NCBI RefSeq assembly: GCF_008728515.1
Contig: NC_044978.1
Coordinates: forward strand, 145,634,262-145,698,261
DNA: 64,000 nucleotides
Reading direction: 5' to 3'
Source of the DNA: Papio anubis
Taxonomy: Eukaryota > Chordata > Mammalia > Primates > Cercopithecidae
Each line of letters opens with the position of its first letter. The first letter of the stretch is position 1. Position numbers and translations under genes: made by a program. This document shows, piece by piece, positions 36,375 to 48,110 of the stretch. The notes under the pieces were generated by a model, which was not told the origin of the DNA, made no database searches, and saw only the letters and a list, made by a program, of their open reading frames with translations.

Positions 36375-36836
36375 CAGGGGTTGGCAAATTTTTTCTGTAA
36401 AAGGCCAGATTTTTTTTTGTAATTATTTTTTTGAGACAGGGTCTCACTCAGTCACCCAGGCTGGAGTGCAAGTGGTGTGATCACAGCTCACTGCAGCCTT
36501 GACCTCCTGGGCTCAAGCAGTCCTCCTGCCTCAGCCTCCTGAGTAGCTGAGACTCACAGGTACCACCACACCTGGCTATTTTTTAAAATAATTTTTGTAG
36601 AGATGAGGTCTCGCTATGTTGTCCATATTGGTCTCGAACTCCCAGGCACTGGCCACATACTAAATATTTGAGGCTCTTGGAGCCATGCGGTCTCTGTTAC
36701 AACTACTCAGCTCTGCAGTTGTGGCGCAAAAGGAGCTGTAGCCTCTGCATACGTGAATGAGTGTGGCTATGGTCCAATACTCTTCATTCACAAAACAGTG
36801 TGAGATTTGGAGGGGATCGTAATTTGCTGATCTCTG
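36375..36836 (+). mobile_element. hAT-type DNA transposon fossil split by an Alu
   Basis: 'caggggttggcaaatttttt' at the left and 'tttgctgatctctg' at the right are diverged inverted ends. The body ('tctctgttacaactactcag', 'ggctatggtccaatac') matches a common hAT family. Confidence 0.72.
36422..36645 (-). repeat. Truncated AluJ inside hAT fossil
   Basis: 'ttgagacagggtctcactca' to 'ggtctcgaactccca'; missing its 5' end. Confidence 0.9.
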
Positions 36837-37084
36837 ATCTGAAGGACCTACATAGAACCCTTAATGACAATTCAAATAGGGATTTCGTCACTTGGAAGTA
36901 AGAAGGTTCAGTCATCTTTGCCCAGCTATGTGTTGTGTTGAAAATTAGCCCCCAAAGAGACTTCTTGCAGAAGGTCAGGGTCTTTGAGCCTCTTTTTTTT
37001 TTTTTAGTATGACATACTTATTTTAGTTGTCAAATATGGACAATAACAGGAAGCCAAACTCAAATAATAATAATAGGGTGTTAC

Positions 37085-37212
37085 AAAGCCAGGCATAGTG
37101 GTACCCACCTGTAGTCCCAGCTACTCTGGAGCCTGAGGTGGGCAAATCACTTGAGCCAAGGAGTTTGTGTCCAGCCAGGACATCTAAGACTCCGTGTCTT
37201 AACAAAAACAAA
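37085..37212 (+). repeat. Alu fragment
   Basis: 'aagccaggcatagtggtacc' joined to a right-arm-like end; monomeric and diverged. Confidence 0.82.
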
Positions 37213-37339
37213 GCAGGATGTTGCAGCAGTGGCATTGTGGTTTTTGTTTTTTAAAGATTCTTCATCATATTCAATGAAAAAGGAAAAAAAAAGATGCTGA
37301 AACAAAGAGACAAACTGCCTATAAAAAGTAACCTGAATA

Positions 37340-37631
37340 GCAGGGCACGGTGGCGCATGCCTGTAATCCCAGCACTCTGGGAGGCTGAGGCAGGCAAATC
37401 GTCTGAGGTGAGGAGCTTGAGACCAGGCTGGGCAACATGGCGAAACCCTGTCTCTACTAAAAATACAAAACTTAGCTGGGTGTGGTGGCACCAAGTCATC
37501 GCAGCTACTCGGGAGGCTGAGGCAGGAGAATTGCTTGATCCTGGGAGGCAGAGGTTGCAGTGAGTTGAGATGGTGCCACTGCACTCCAGCCTGGGCAGCA
37601 GAGCGAGACTCTGTCTCAAAAAAAAAAAAAA
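37340..37631 (+). repeat. Alu, full length
   Basis: Flanked by 'aaaaagtaacctga' and 'aaaaagtaacttta'. Confidence 0.95.
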
Positions 37632-38335
37632 GTAACTTTAGTAAACAGAAAGAGTACATATTCTTTCAAACTGTATCAAGAAGTTAACTCCTGCCATTAT
37701 ACTCTAGTACCTCTGAGGGGCGGGAGGAATACTTTGTGGGCGCCCCAAAGGGCAGCTTTTCAGTCCATCACTGCCTCAGCACGTATAGGAATGTGTTGTC
37801 TTGGGTCTTTTACCGAAATGATAAGCAGGGGTTTATTTCTCTTAGAGCACAAATATAAAGAAAATTATCTGGGGATAAATCTTGATAGAAATCAATATAC
37901 AAGGGAAATTGATATATTGACTTCTTCAGGAGCAGAGGAGCTATTTCTCATTTAGACAAATGTTCCAAAGAAGGAATCTCGTTAGGAGCTCTGGCAACAT
38001 CATTGTTGTTTCTGCTGGAGATGATCAGAGTATAGATTCGCTTTGCTTTTAAATAGAGTCATGAGAGATTAATAATCTTCTCAGAACTTGCCTCCTGCCT
38101 GTTCAGATGAAATATATGTTTTATTAACATTGTTTCAGCTGACATGAAAACAGGATGTGAACCAAAGTCATTTTAAAAGTGCTGTCTGCAATAAGCAATA
38201 GCAGGAGAAAAAGGAATCCAGCCACCTCCCTACTGTTCGTGGCATCGTTCCCTTAGCTTCTTACCAACATGATCAGGAAGAAGGGAGTTCTCTGTTTCCC
38301 CTACTTAGTTATTCACATATTCAAAAATATTGATT
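37632..38335. other. Unique intronic sequence
   Basis: No recognised feature. Confidence 0.5.
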
Positions 38336-38420
38336 GATTGCCTACTGTGTGCTTGACAGTGGTAAGTGAACGGGCAGAAAGGTTCTTGCTCCATGAGCTT
38401 TACTTTTTTGCTGGAGAGAG
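38336..38420 (-). repeat. L2 3'-end fragment
   Basis: 'gattgcctactgtgtgcttg' and 'cttgctccatgagctttac' match the antisense L2. Confidence 0.6.
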
Positions 38421-38909
38421 GGACAGGGTAGTTTCAGATGGCTGTGAGTGTTGACAATGACTGGGGGATCCTCAGGGTTCTTTTGGAGGCAGTGATGATC
38501 AGGATGATGACGGGAGGGCCTGGGGGAAAAGCAGACCAAGCGGTGGAACAGGAAGCCCAGAGGCTGTCAGGCAGGGGCAGTCTTGTATGTTTCAGAGCAA
38601 AATGGTCCCAGTGTGGCTGGATGCAGGGAGTTTGTGGGGGGAATTGTAAGCAGGGAAGTCATGGAATAAGTGGCAACTGAGCAGAGGATGATAGGAAGGT
38701 AATTTAAACCAAACACAGCACTTAATTACCATCACCAGCTCCAGCAGTGATGGAACCAAAAGTCCAATAGGGACAGAGAGAAAGGCAGAGCAGAGGCTAC
38801 TCCCACTGAGGGGAGGGTCCTGAGCAGAGCCAATTAATTGGGAGGGAGCCAGGCTCAGGTGCTAGGTGCCCCAGAGCTACACAGCAGAGAAGAGCCCAGC
38901 CAGCAGGCC

Positions 38910-39085
38910 TGCGTTCTGTTTGCAGATCCACCACCTGCTAGCTGTGGGCTTTGGAGCAAGTCAACTTAAACTGTCTGACCCTTCGATTCCTCATTTGTAA
39001 AGTGAGAGCCGCGATGCATCCCCCTGCAGGGTTGTTGTGTGGCTTGGTGACAGTGCGTACCAAGAACAGAGCCTGGAGAGAGAAG
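38910..39085 (+). repeat. MIR fragment
   Basis: 'tgctagctgtgggctttgga', 'ttcctcatttgtaaagtg' and 'cagggttgttgtgtggctt' follow the sense MIR order. Confidence 0.75.
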
Positions 39086-39226
39086 CGAGCACGGTCAGGA
39101 GCCACTACTGTTACTTGGTTAGTGGTAATCAGCCTTCCTAGGGTTGGTGTCTGCTTTTCTTTAGATATTATTGAGTTTACATTATGCCAGAAATACTTGT
39201 ATCTAGATGGAAGTTAACAAAATTCA

Positions 39227-39530
39227 GGTCTGGGCATGGTGGCTCATGCCTGTAATCCCAACACTGTTTGAGAAGCTGAGGTGGGTGGATTGCTTGAGCC
39301 CAAAAGTTTGAGACCAGTCTTTGCAACATAGTGAAACCTCATTTCTGCAAAAAATAAAAGATTAGCCGGGTGTAATGGCAAACACCTATAGCCCCTGCTA
39401 CTTGAGAGGTTGAGGCCAGAGGATTGCTTGAGCCCTGTAGTTTGAGGATGCAGTAAGCTATGATCATGCTACTGCAGTCCTGCCTGGGCAACAGAGCAAG
39501 ATCCCATCTCAAAAAAAAAAAAAAAAAAAA
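39227..39530 (+). repeat. Alu (J-like), full length
   Basis: Flanked by 'aacaaaattca' on both sides; A20 tail followed by a CAAA-rich extension. Confidence 0.94.
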
Positions 39531-39859
39531 CCAAAACAACAAACAAAATTCAAATGAAGGCCATATGTATTGGCTTTCCATGTTATCTACCTTAGTACTC
39601 CTTTGAACTGCACAAAGAAAGCCCGTTGAAAATTCAGAAAGTGATTTAAGAATATGCCATATCCACAAGAGGTCCTCGGTGTGGCTGGGTGCTCACCAGG
39701 TTTTTAAGTAGGAGTCTTGTCTGCACCTTGCCAGGAGTTTGTACCTTGATGGCGTTCTGGCATGGAAACCACTATGCTGTCATTTTCCCTGCTCTGAATC
39801 AGTTCTAAATCCTTATGCGTTCCTGCGTTTTGTCAGATAGGAGCCTTCTGGTGTCAGGG

Positions 39860-40157
39860 TGTTTTGTTTTGTCTTTTTGAGACAGTCTTGCTCTGTTGCC
39901 CGGGCAGGAGTGCAGAGGCACGGTCTCAGCTCACTGTAACCTCTACCTCCTGGGTTCACTTGATTCTTACATCTCAGCCTCCTGAGTAGCTGGGACTACA
40001 GGTGTGTGCCACCATGCCCGGCTAATTTTTGTATTTGTAGTAGAAACGGGGTTTTGTTATGTTGGCAGGCTGGTCTTGAACTCCTGGCCTCAAGTGATTC
40101 ACCTGCCTTAGCCTCCCAAAGTGCTAGGATTACAAGTATGAGCCACCATGCCTGACC
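39860..40157 (-). repeat. Alu, full length
   Basis: 'ttttgagacagtcttgctct' to 'ccatgcctgacc'. Confidence 0.94.
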
Positions 40158-41189
40158 TAGGATTTTTTATTTTTGTTTTACCATCTTGACTTTCAGAAAG
40201 GAAGCTAACCCATGGTTTCACAGTTCAGGTAGAATTTATGTAACGTTATCCTTTCATTATACCCTAAACTTTAAAGTTGAAACTGGAACATGGCATAAAT
40301 TATCTCTCACTTAACCACTAAATATAAGTTGTGTGTGTATTCTTTTTTCTCGCAGATATTCAGAGATGCAAGATTTTTGCATTTGTTTTTTTTAATCTGT
40401 GATATAGCACAGATGAAAGCTGAAGCTCGTTAATTCTTGCTTAAAGTCTTCAAAGATGGACTTTTAAAAATACTCATTTCCTGGTTGCTTTTAAATATCC
40501 TTTTCCCCCTCATTAGTAAGCGAACTGGTAACTCTGTGTCTTCCCTCCAATGGCATGAGAAAGTCCTTTGTTTAGAAGAATGTGCCTTGAATTTCAATAA
40601 CCTTAACCACTTTAAATCCTAGCTTTACACTCTTAAGTGCTGGAATTGTAACTTTCCCATCATGGCGTTGCTGGGCAGGACAGTGAGGTGGGAGGGGAGC
40701 TTGCTTTGGAAAGGAAGGCACGCTTGGTCAGAGGCAGGTGTTCATGTCACCGGTTGATCCTGGGAAGGATAGAACCTTTCCCTGAGATGAATTCTCTGAA
40801 TGTCAGCCAGAAATCAGATGATAAATTTGCATAAATTCGGTATTCATTTCAGTTCAGAGGCCTTTCACCTGTGGCATGTAGATTCTAAAGGGGCCTGGGG
40901 TTGAGTTTCAAGAATCACTGAACTGTTCCAGCTCTGCCCCCCTCCAAAATTGTGTATAAAATTGGGAGTCTGTGCACTTTTTTTGGGAGGGGGGAGTGTT
41001 TTCATCGGATGCAAAGGTGCCTTGATCCAAAAGAGGTCAGGAACCTTTCCTTTCTCCTGGTGGAGCTCCCCTTCCCTCTCTCACGTAGTGGTTGGCCTGG
41101 CCTGCACTGTGAGGCCATACTCAAGCCGCCACCCTGTAGGAGCTTTCTGTGGATTAAATGATGGAATCTTTTGGCACTCTCAGGACCTG

Positions 41190-41275
41190 AGGGCCTCTGT
41201 GATTCCCATTTTACAGATGAAGAAACTGAAAAACAAAGAGGCTAAGGGCCCTGACCAAGGGCAGACAACTAATCA
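41190..41275 (-). repeat. MIR fragment
   Basis: 'cccattttacagatgaagaa' then 'actgaaaaacaaagaggcta' match the antisense MIR. Confidence 0.7.
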
Positions 41276-41304
41276 CACACACGCACACGCATACACACAC
41301 ACAC
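41273..41304. repeat. (CA)n microsatellite
   Basis: Interrupted CA/CG-CA repeat, about 16 units. Confidence 0.9.
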
Positions 41305-42489
41305 CCCTGAAGCTGGATGGAAAAAATAAACTGTCAGACTCAGGAGCTGGTGCAAGAATTTTCATGACGTAAAGTTTTGCAGCGTTTACTTCATTGTCCT
41401 GTGGATAATGGTGAGATGTGTGCTCCAAAGGCTCGAGAGATGGCCAGTGATGAAAGACAAGCATCAAAAAGAAGGATGCAACACAGACTTCTGCAAAAAT
41501 GGAGTAAGAAGTCTATTGGCAAGTCCTTGCCTTGCGTGCTCAGTTTGTGAAAAGTGGACAGTCGTGCGCAGCATGAGAAGTAGGTGGCCGTGCCAGGGAA
41601 CAGGAGACGGCGTCCTCTTCCAAAAAGCTGGAAGAGACGTTGTCGTTCTGGTGTGCTGGGTTGTTTTTTTTGTTTTGTTTTGTTTTTTTGAGGAATTTTC
41701 TTTTCGTTTGGATTCCAGTTACACATGCCAAGTACTTGTGTTATTTCAGGCTTATATTAATGAAAACATTGCCAATTACTCCCGCATTTACTTTCCCAAG
41801 GAATAACCGCGGAGAGCATGCTGATCAGGCAGCCTGGGGGTGTGCGGCTCATGTGGAATAAATCTTGGGGTTTAATTCTTCCCACTGGCATCTTGTACAG
41901 CGAGAAGGGAGTAAGCTTACGCCTGGCACTAAATTTAGCCTTCTCCACCCTCAGACGGGCTTGTCTTGTGCAGAAGCCCAGCTTTGAACTGATGTTTTCT
42001 TCCCAGCACATTTACAAGGTGCTGAACTGGAGTAGCTGCTGGCGCTGTCTGTGACTCTTCTGGGTTTTTGAATGACATTTCAAAGATCACTCTGCGGTCT
42101 CTATTGATGGCTGATTTTCACTTTGAGACTTAAATCAAGCAGTGTTTATTAACCCCAAATGAATTAACTGTGTTAAAAGTTTGCAGTATCGTTTTTTCTA
42201 AGTCCGCCTTCAGGGAAAAACATAGTAGCTACATCTGGATGGTATGTTTTTAAGTGAATCACTAGCAATGGATCTGATTTAAAATATCCAAGGCTACAAT
42301 AATAATTATACACAAAAGAAACAGGTTGTATTCTCAGATTGTTAGGTTTTTAAAGTTTTTGTCACATACTACAGATAGGCTTTTTATTAAGAATAAGAAA
42401 TTGAAAACATTTGGCATAATTAAAAGCAAGTCAAAGCACTAACAAATCCTTTTCTGATAAAAATCTGAGCACTAAGAAGTTCCTAGCAC

Positions 42490-42610
42490 ATCTGTTCTGA
42501 GTTTAGGAACCCAAGAATTAGGGAGGTTGTGTGACTTGCATAATGTTACCCAGCTGTGGATTCAGACTGGGACCAGCATCCAGGTCTCTGGGTCCTTTGC
42601 TGATCTTGTA
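42490..42610 (-). repeat. MIR-like fragment
   Basis: 'aggttgtgtgacttgcataa' and 'tggattcagactgggacc' resemble the antisense MIR. Confidence 0.55.
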
Positions 42611-42879
42611 AATTGCTACCCAATCATGGCTTTGATAGGTGGAACCGAGTAGCACAGAGGGAACTGAGCCAAGAGGTGACTCTCCAGCATCGTGTATCAG
42701 CTGGGGTCCAGCAAACCTGAGCAGAGGGCCCCTGCCCCTCCCCCAGGTCACTGTCCTTCCGTGGGAGACAGTCCATCTCAAATGCTGCCCAGTACAACCC
42801 AGCCAAAGAGATGAAGCTGTTGGATGACGCAGTGATAATAGCTGTTAACATTGCAGGTTATTGCAGCTTTGTTACATGT

Positions 42880-43070
42880 CCAGCACTCCCGTGCACACAT
42901 CATCCCGTTTAACTTCATGCTTATAGTGCCCCTGAGCATTATGAGCATGAGCAGGTGTCCTTATCCCCTCTTCAATGATGAGGAAACAGGTTTCACAGGG
43001 CTTACCATGTAACACAGTGTGCCTGGCACACAGTGGGGCCCTGGAAATCTATATTGAGTAAATAAAGGTA
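42880..43070 (-). repeat. MIR/L2-like fragment
   Basis: 'catcatcccgtttaacttca' and 'aatgatgaggaaacaggttt' resemble the antisense MIR family; a short L2-like end may follow. Confidence 0.5.
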
Positions 43071-44801
43071 GGCAGTGTACTTGAAGGAATGTAGCTACCC
43101 ATCTGGATTTGAGCACAGCTGTGTCTGCCTCTTCAGCCCAAAGACCCTCCTAGGAATTTTTAGCCACCTCTTTCCCTACAAAAGTTCACCAAAAGAGAGA
43201 AATATTCCCTGTTCCTCTAAAACCCTAGGTTCTTGGCCAAACCCTTTGGCCCTACCTTGAATACCTGTGCATAGGAACTGTGTTTGCCATTTAGGAGACA
43301 AACCATTAGGGGGCTCTGCAGGACTGTGTAGAAATATGGAGTACCCATCATGGGTGCATCTAAGACGAATTCGAGTCCTGCAGCTTACCGTCAAACTCTC
43401 TTCCCCATGTAGTAGCTATGTGACCTGTTTCCTCAGCTTTCAGAACAGTAATATTGACCTTGTTCAGTTACTGTTAGGGGCCAGACAGAGCTCAATAAAG
43501 GGTAACTGTTGGCTGGTGTTATTGTAATCATTAATACTGGTCTTTTTAGCTGCCCTGGGGCATGCTGACCACAATGGCTTCCCTTCAGTACTGAGGTAGA
43601 TTTGCATATTTTATCACAGAAGTCAAATGTGCTTATTGTGTAATTTTCAAAGAGATAAAGTAAAATCCCCTATAATCCTCTTTCCATATTACAGTTGACA
43701 GTTCGGGTGTTATATTCCAAGTTTTTCACTGTGTATATATAAAAATACACATGCAAACATTTTGTTGTTTTTATGAGACCATGCATCTACAACTTGGCTT
43801 TGTTTTTGCCCCACTTACTAGTGTGCCATGGTCATTGTTCTGCCTCAGGGTGAGCAGCTCTTCCTTTCCACTTAATGACTTTGTGGTTCACTGTCTGGTG
43901 CGCTTGGCATTTCATGCCATGATTTTAGCTCCATCCCTGCAGGGTCCTGCTGGCCGCTCCATGACCCTGGCCGTAGAGTGCCCGAGAGAATGGGTTTCTG
44001 TGAACATTGGGTTTCTTCCTTTCCTCCTCATTATCTATCCAGTACTCCCTGCCTCTTCGGTCCAGTTGCTCTGTGTACGGTGCATGCAAATCGGCTGTGA
44101 CAAGGCCAGAAAGGAATGGTGTGAGCTCCATGGGTCAGGGGGTTAAGTGACTTCATTAGGGTCCCAGGCAGCTCTGGGCAGCTCAGGGAGGGAACTCCAA
44201 GAGTGTGGCCCCAACCAGACTTGCACTCTGCTCCTCTCTCCGTTCCATTCCTCTCTTTGCTGACACATCTCTGATCTCTCCCACTTTGAACTGTCATCTC
44301 CTGTCTCTCCCACTTCCCACCCCTGCCCTTGACCTTCTGTGCTGCCTCTCTCCCTCCCTGTTGCCCTGTAAGGATGCAACTCAGGAAAAGTGCCTGGATT
44401 CCAGTGGTGTAGCTCTGTTAATAGAGTGTCCGGAATGTCGATAAAACAGGTAAGGTTGTGTCCATGCCGTTGTTTCTGTATGTTTTGTATTGGGAGCAGG
44501 TGGAGCTGGAAAATGAAGACACGTCCTCTGCCAGTGTTTACTGCAAACAGTTTCCTGTATTTGACTGTGATATTTTAAGCTTGATTACCTCCCCCGGTTG
44601 ATATGTTGCCTCTGTAAATTCAGCTGGCATCTCTTGGCTTCATCGTACTGTGGCTCAAAATACACACTTCTGGGCGATACAGTTGACCTAAAATAAGCAC
44701 AGAAAGCCTATTAATCGCTGCAGAGTTGGGAAATGAGATGAGCTGTCAGTGCTCAGACTCACTGTTAACGGGGCTGTGTTATTTGCGGGAAGCCGTGTGA
44801 A

Positions 44802-44850
44802 TGCTAACGTGTTGTTTCTGCTCTGTTCCCTCACGCCTTCCCGGATTCAG
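44802..44850 (+). promoter_or_regulatory. Microexon branch point, UGC motif and polypyrimidine tract
   Basis: The branch-point-like 'tgctaac' (44802-44808) is followed by a T/C-rich tract. A TGC at 44819-44821 sits inside the tract about 30 nt before the splice site. SRRM4 (nSR100) is known to act through UGC elements between the branch point and the 3' splice site of neural microexons. The sequence shows the motif; its use is inferred. Confidence 0.6.
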
Positions 44851-44856
44851 AGAGAG
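44851..44856 (+). CDS. APBB2: APBB2 6-nt microexon (adds Arg-Glu in PTB1)
   Basis: The hexamer AGAGAG is preceded by a pyrimidine-rich acceptor ending 'ccggattcag' and followed by 'gtaaccgg'. A perfect branch-point match 'tgctaac' lies at 44802-44808, its adenine 43 nt from the 3' splice site. The next exon begins with the third base of an Arg codon, so the upstream exon must end ..AG. Inclusion then reads AGA-GAG-AGG (Arg-Glu-Arg) and skipping reads AGG (Arg), with frame kept both ways. Family knowledge: the paralogue APBB1 carries a 6-nt neural microexon at this position in PTB1 that adds two residues and affects KAT5/Tip60 binding. Far too short for any ORF search. It lies in an Alu-free 5-kb stretch. 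Regulation by SRRM4 in neurons is inferred. Identity is very likely but rests on splice signals and homologous position. Confidence 0.85.
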
Positions 44857-45244
44857 GTAACCGGCCGATTTTCACTTCTCCCCGCTTTGTGGTGTCTTAA
44901 CGTGTCTGGCAAAGCTCACTTGCTTTCTTCATGTCGCATTGCCATCCTCACAACCATCCTTGTCTTTGAAAGGCAGAACTTTTGTTTTGTTTGGTTTCAT
45001 TTCGCCTTTTATCACCAGCATTTAAAACCAAGTCTGGAATTGCGTCTGCGTCCCTCATCCTCTACTGTGTTTGACCCTGGTTGTAGAAGGTGATGGGCTG
45101 AGTGATTAAGTCTAACACCAATGTGGTCAGTCTTACTAACGACTGAGAAAAATCTCATCAGCATGACAGGGAGTGAATGTGATGGAAATAGGATATGTAC
45201 CATATTGTAGAAGGAGGCTTTTCATGCTTCTGGAAAAATCACAT

Positions 45245-45545
45245 GGCCAGGTGTGGTGGCTCACACCTGTAATCCCAACACTTTGGGAGGCCGAGGTGGG
45301 TGGATCACTCGAGGTCAGGAGTTCAAGACCAGCCTGGCCAACATGGTGAAATCTCATCTCTACTAAGAATACAAAAAATCAGCTAGGCATGGTGGTGGGC
45401 ACCTGTGATCCCAGCTACTTGGGAGGCTGAGGCAGGAGAATCACTTGAACCTGGGAGGCGGTGGTTGCAGTGAACCAAAATGGCACCACTGCACTCCAGC
45501 CTGGGCAACAGAGAGATACCCTGTCTCAAAGAAAATAAATAAATG
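45245..45545 (+). repeat. Alu, full length
   Basis: Starts 'ggccaggtgtggtggctca'; AAAT/AAAAG tail. Confidence 0.95.
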
Positions 45546-45559
45546 AAAAGAAAAGAAAA

Positions 45560-47245
45560 ATTAATATTAGTGCTTATGTTACATATTCTCTAGAATTTGA
45601 TTGGTAAGGGTTGGCACTAGGCTACTAGCCTAGCCAGAAGCACTGATTCAGTTTCAGTGTCAGTTATTAGCCAAAATATATGGTCCTCCCTCCCCACCAC
45701 AAGAAGGGTAGAACCACGGAAAAGACGAAACGAAAGCCTCAGTTGTGTTTTTCCAGTGTTCTGCGTGTCCGCCTGCCCATTTGATTGATTGGGGACTTTA
45801 AACTCCACGATTCCATAACTACCACTTAATAAAAACTACACTTTTAATGGAAGAAGGGAATTTTGAGATTTTTCTCCTTGAAAGAATGATGATTGTTCCT
45901 GCTGGGCAAAGTGGAGAGACAGGAAGGTAGATCTCCTCGTTGTGTCAGAGTTGGTCTCATGTAACCTCCCTGCCTGGTTGGGAGCTGGAAGTGATGAGTC
46001 CTCAGCCAGTATTTCCTGCCACACTGGTGGTGTGACTGCCCCCTGCTGGTGACTGTTTTCCTCAGTGATGTGCTGCTGTCATTGCCCAGTGGTTAAAGAG
46101 GGAGAGAGACAGCATAGATTGGGCGGTGACACCTCCATGGCTGGTCTTCCAGAGAGTGTGATTAAGAAAATTTGCCAACTTCACTGACTTTTTAAATCAC
46201 TTTGAGGAGACCCTGGCGGGGGGAGGTGGTGGAAGATTCTGGAGGCTGAGGGCTGTGCGTGTGGATGTGAGCTCCTTCATGTAAAATAACAGCCAGTCCC
46301 ATCAGAGTCAATGGTGAAGATATTTTCAGGTGTTTGCTAGTTCCTATCCTCCTTGTTTATGTGAGTGTCCTTGCTGGGAAGCAGTTGCTGTGAATATTAA
46401 CAGTAGGACTCTGTTGTAGAGAGGGCTACAGATTCTAGTTTGCCCAAGCCACCTCAATGATTGCAGGTGGTAGAATTTCAGATCTCTGTTTACACACTCT
46501 GTGTCTCATGAACGTGCCTGGTGAAGAATTCTCTGCCAAGCCTGTGTGTTTACCCAGGTGACGAGTACCTGGGATGCTCCTTTCAGAGCCTAAAAATCTT
46601 AGCATCTTTTTAAGCTTGCAAAGAAGGAGAAAGTAAGTTACGGTTACCAAGCAAGAGCCTGAACTTTGTGAAATTAGTGATGTGTGCATATGATACATGT
46701 GACACTGGGTTAAAAAGAACAGAAAACCAAAGTCTTCCATGTGTGTGTGTTGTGGAGGGGTCATTCTGGATTGACCATCTAGAAAGATGAAGTTTCTCAT
46801 GTACTTTCGCTTCCCAGTTCCTCCCACTCTCAGAACAAGATTTTCAAAGTGCAGTCAGAAAATCAAAGCATCCAGTCTTGAAAACAGGACTCATTCTTCC
46901 TCCAGACCTTGTACAGACTGTCAACCCACATTTTTGTGTAGCCCAGGAACCCTATAATTTCACTGTTCTCATGTGGGCTTACCTTTTGAATTCTATTTTT
47001 TATCTCATGCTGGGCCCTGCACAGGTGAAACAAAGAAGAGAGAAAGCCCTTTGTCCTAAAGTGCCAGAAGTGCAATGTTTGGATCCAATCCCTTTGCTGC
47101 TGTCTTATCCTTATTTGTGGATGGCACCTGCCCTTTGCAATAGCATCAATAGCAAGATAAGCTGGGAGGAAATGGTCATTGGGTATATGTTAGCAAGTCT
47201 TAGTATTATTCATATGAGTGCAAATATTTATTAAAAACACCCCTC
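45560..47245. other. Unique intronic sequence
   Basis: Holds a short (TG)n at 46739-46750 and one copy of a 27-bp exact repeat (46457-46483). No exon recognised. Confidence 0.5.
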
Positions 47246-47248
47246 GTG

Positions 47249-47536
47249 GGGCCAGGCTTATGCCTGTAATCCCAGCACTTTGGGAGGCCGAGGCGGGCGG
47301 ATCACTTCAGGTCAGGAATTTGAGACCACCCTGGCCAACATGGTGAAGCCCCGTCTCTACTAAAAATACAAAAATTAGCCAGGTATGGTGTCACATGCCT
47401 GTAATCCTAGCTACTCGGGAGGCTGAGGCAGGAGAATTTCTTGAACCTGGGAGGCAGAGGTTGCAGTGAGCCGAGATGGCACCACTGCACTCCAGCCTGA
47501 GCAACAGAGCAAGACTCCATCTCAAAAGAAAAAAGA
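47249..47536 (+). repeat. Alu with small 5' deletion
   Basis: Flanked by 'cccctcgtgg' and 'tccctcatgg'; lacks about 10 bp near its start. Confidence 0.94.
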
Positions 47537-47952
47537 AAAATCCCTCATGGATAAGGTGACAGTATTTCAAAGTGGGCTTTTTGTTTGACTTCTTTTTCCT
47601 CATTTATAATATGGTACCTACAATTTATTGAATGCCTATCGTGTGCCAGCCTTCACAAATTCCCCTGAATAAAACATGCCATGTATTTGACCTGAGCAAA
47701 TGTGATTGATGTGAAAGATGTTATCAAATTGTGGATACTTGGTAAGGAATCCCAGCAGCAGAGAACTGGTGAGAGATTGTGTGTAATGTGAATCTAACAG
47801 AAAAGGACAGGCGAGTTCCTGCCAGTTACATGGGCTCTCGTGCAGCTGACAAGGTCAGCTTGTTCTGTGCCACTCCAGAAGGCGAAACTGGATCCTACAA
47901 GCAGAAGTTACAGGGAGGCAAGGTTCTGTTCATCATTTAGAAAAAATATATT

Positions 47953-48110
47953 TTGAGCCAGGTGTGGTGGCAAGTGTCTGTAGTCCCAGCTACTTGGAAG
48001 GCTGAGACGGGAGGATCACTTGAGTCCAGGAGGTCGAGGCTACAATGAGCTGTGATTGCACCACTGCACTCCAGCCTGGCCAACAGAGTGAGACCCTGTC
48101 TTGAAATAAT
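47953..48110 (+). repeat. Alu right-arm monomer (FRAM-like)
   Basis: 'gagccaggtgtggtggcaag' to 'gaccctgtcttgaaataa'. Confidence 0.9.

Larger units (their letters stand above)
1..44850 (+). other. APBB2: APBB2 intron (3' part), upstream of the microexon
   Basis: No coding exon was recognised here. I looked for the first half of the Fe65 PTB1 domain (the segment ending near VWGVGRD) and for the WW domain and found neither, so the preceding constitutive exon should lie left of the window. The interval is filled with Alu, L1, L2, MIR, LTR and DNA-transposon remnants plus unique intronic sequence, and contains the CpG-island promoter near 30.2 kb. Assignment to APBB2 follows from the downstream exons on the same strand and is inference. 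Confidence 0.8.
40160..44850. other. Alu-free unique stretch upstream of the microexon
   Basis: No Alu, L1 or LTR found in about 5 kb (40.16-45.24 kb including the microexon); only weak MIR/L2-like fragments. Such depletion fits retained splicing regulatory sequence (inference). Confidence 0.6.
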
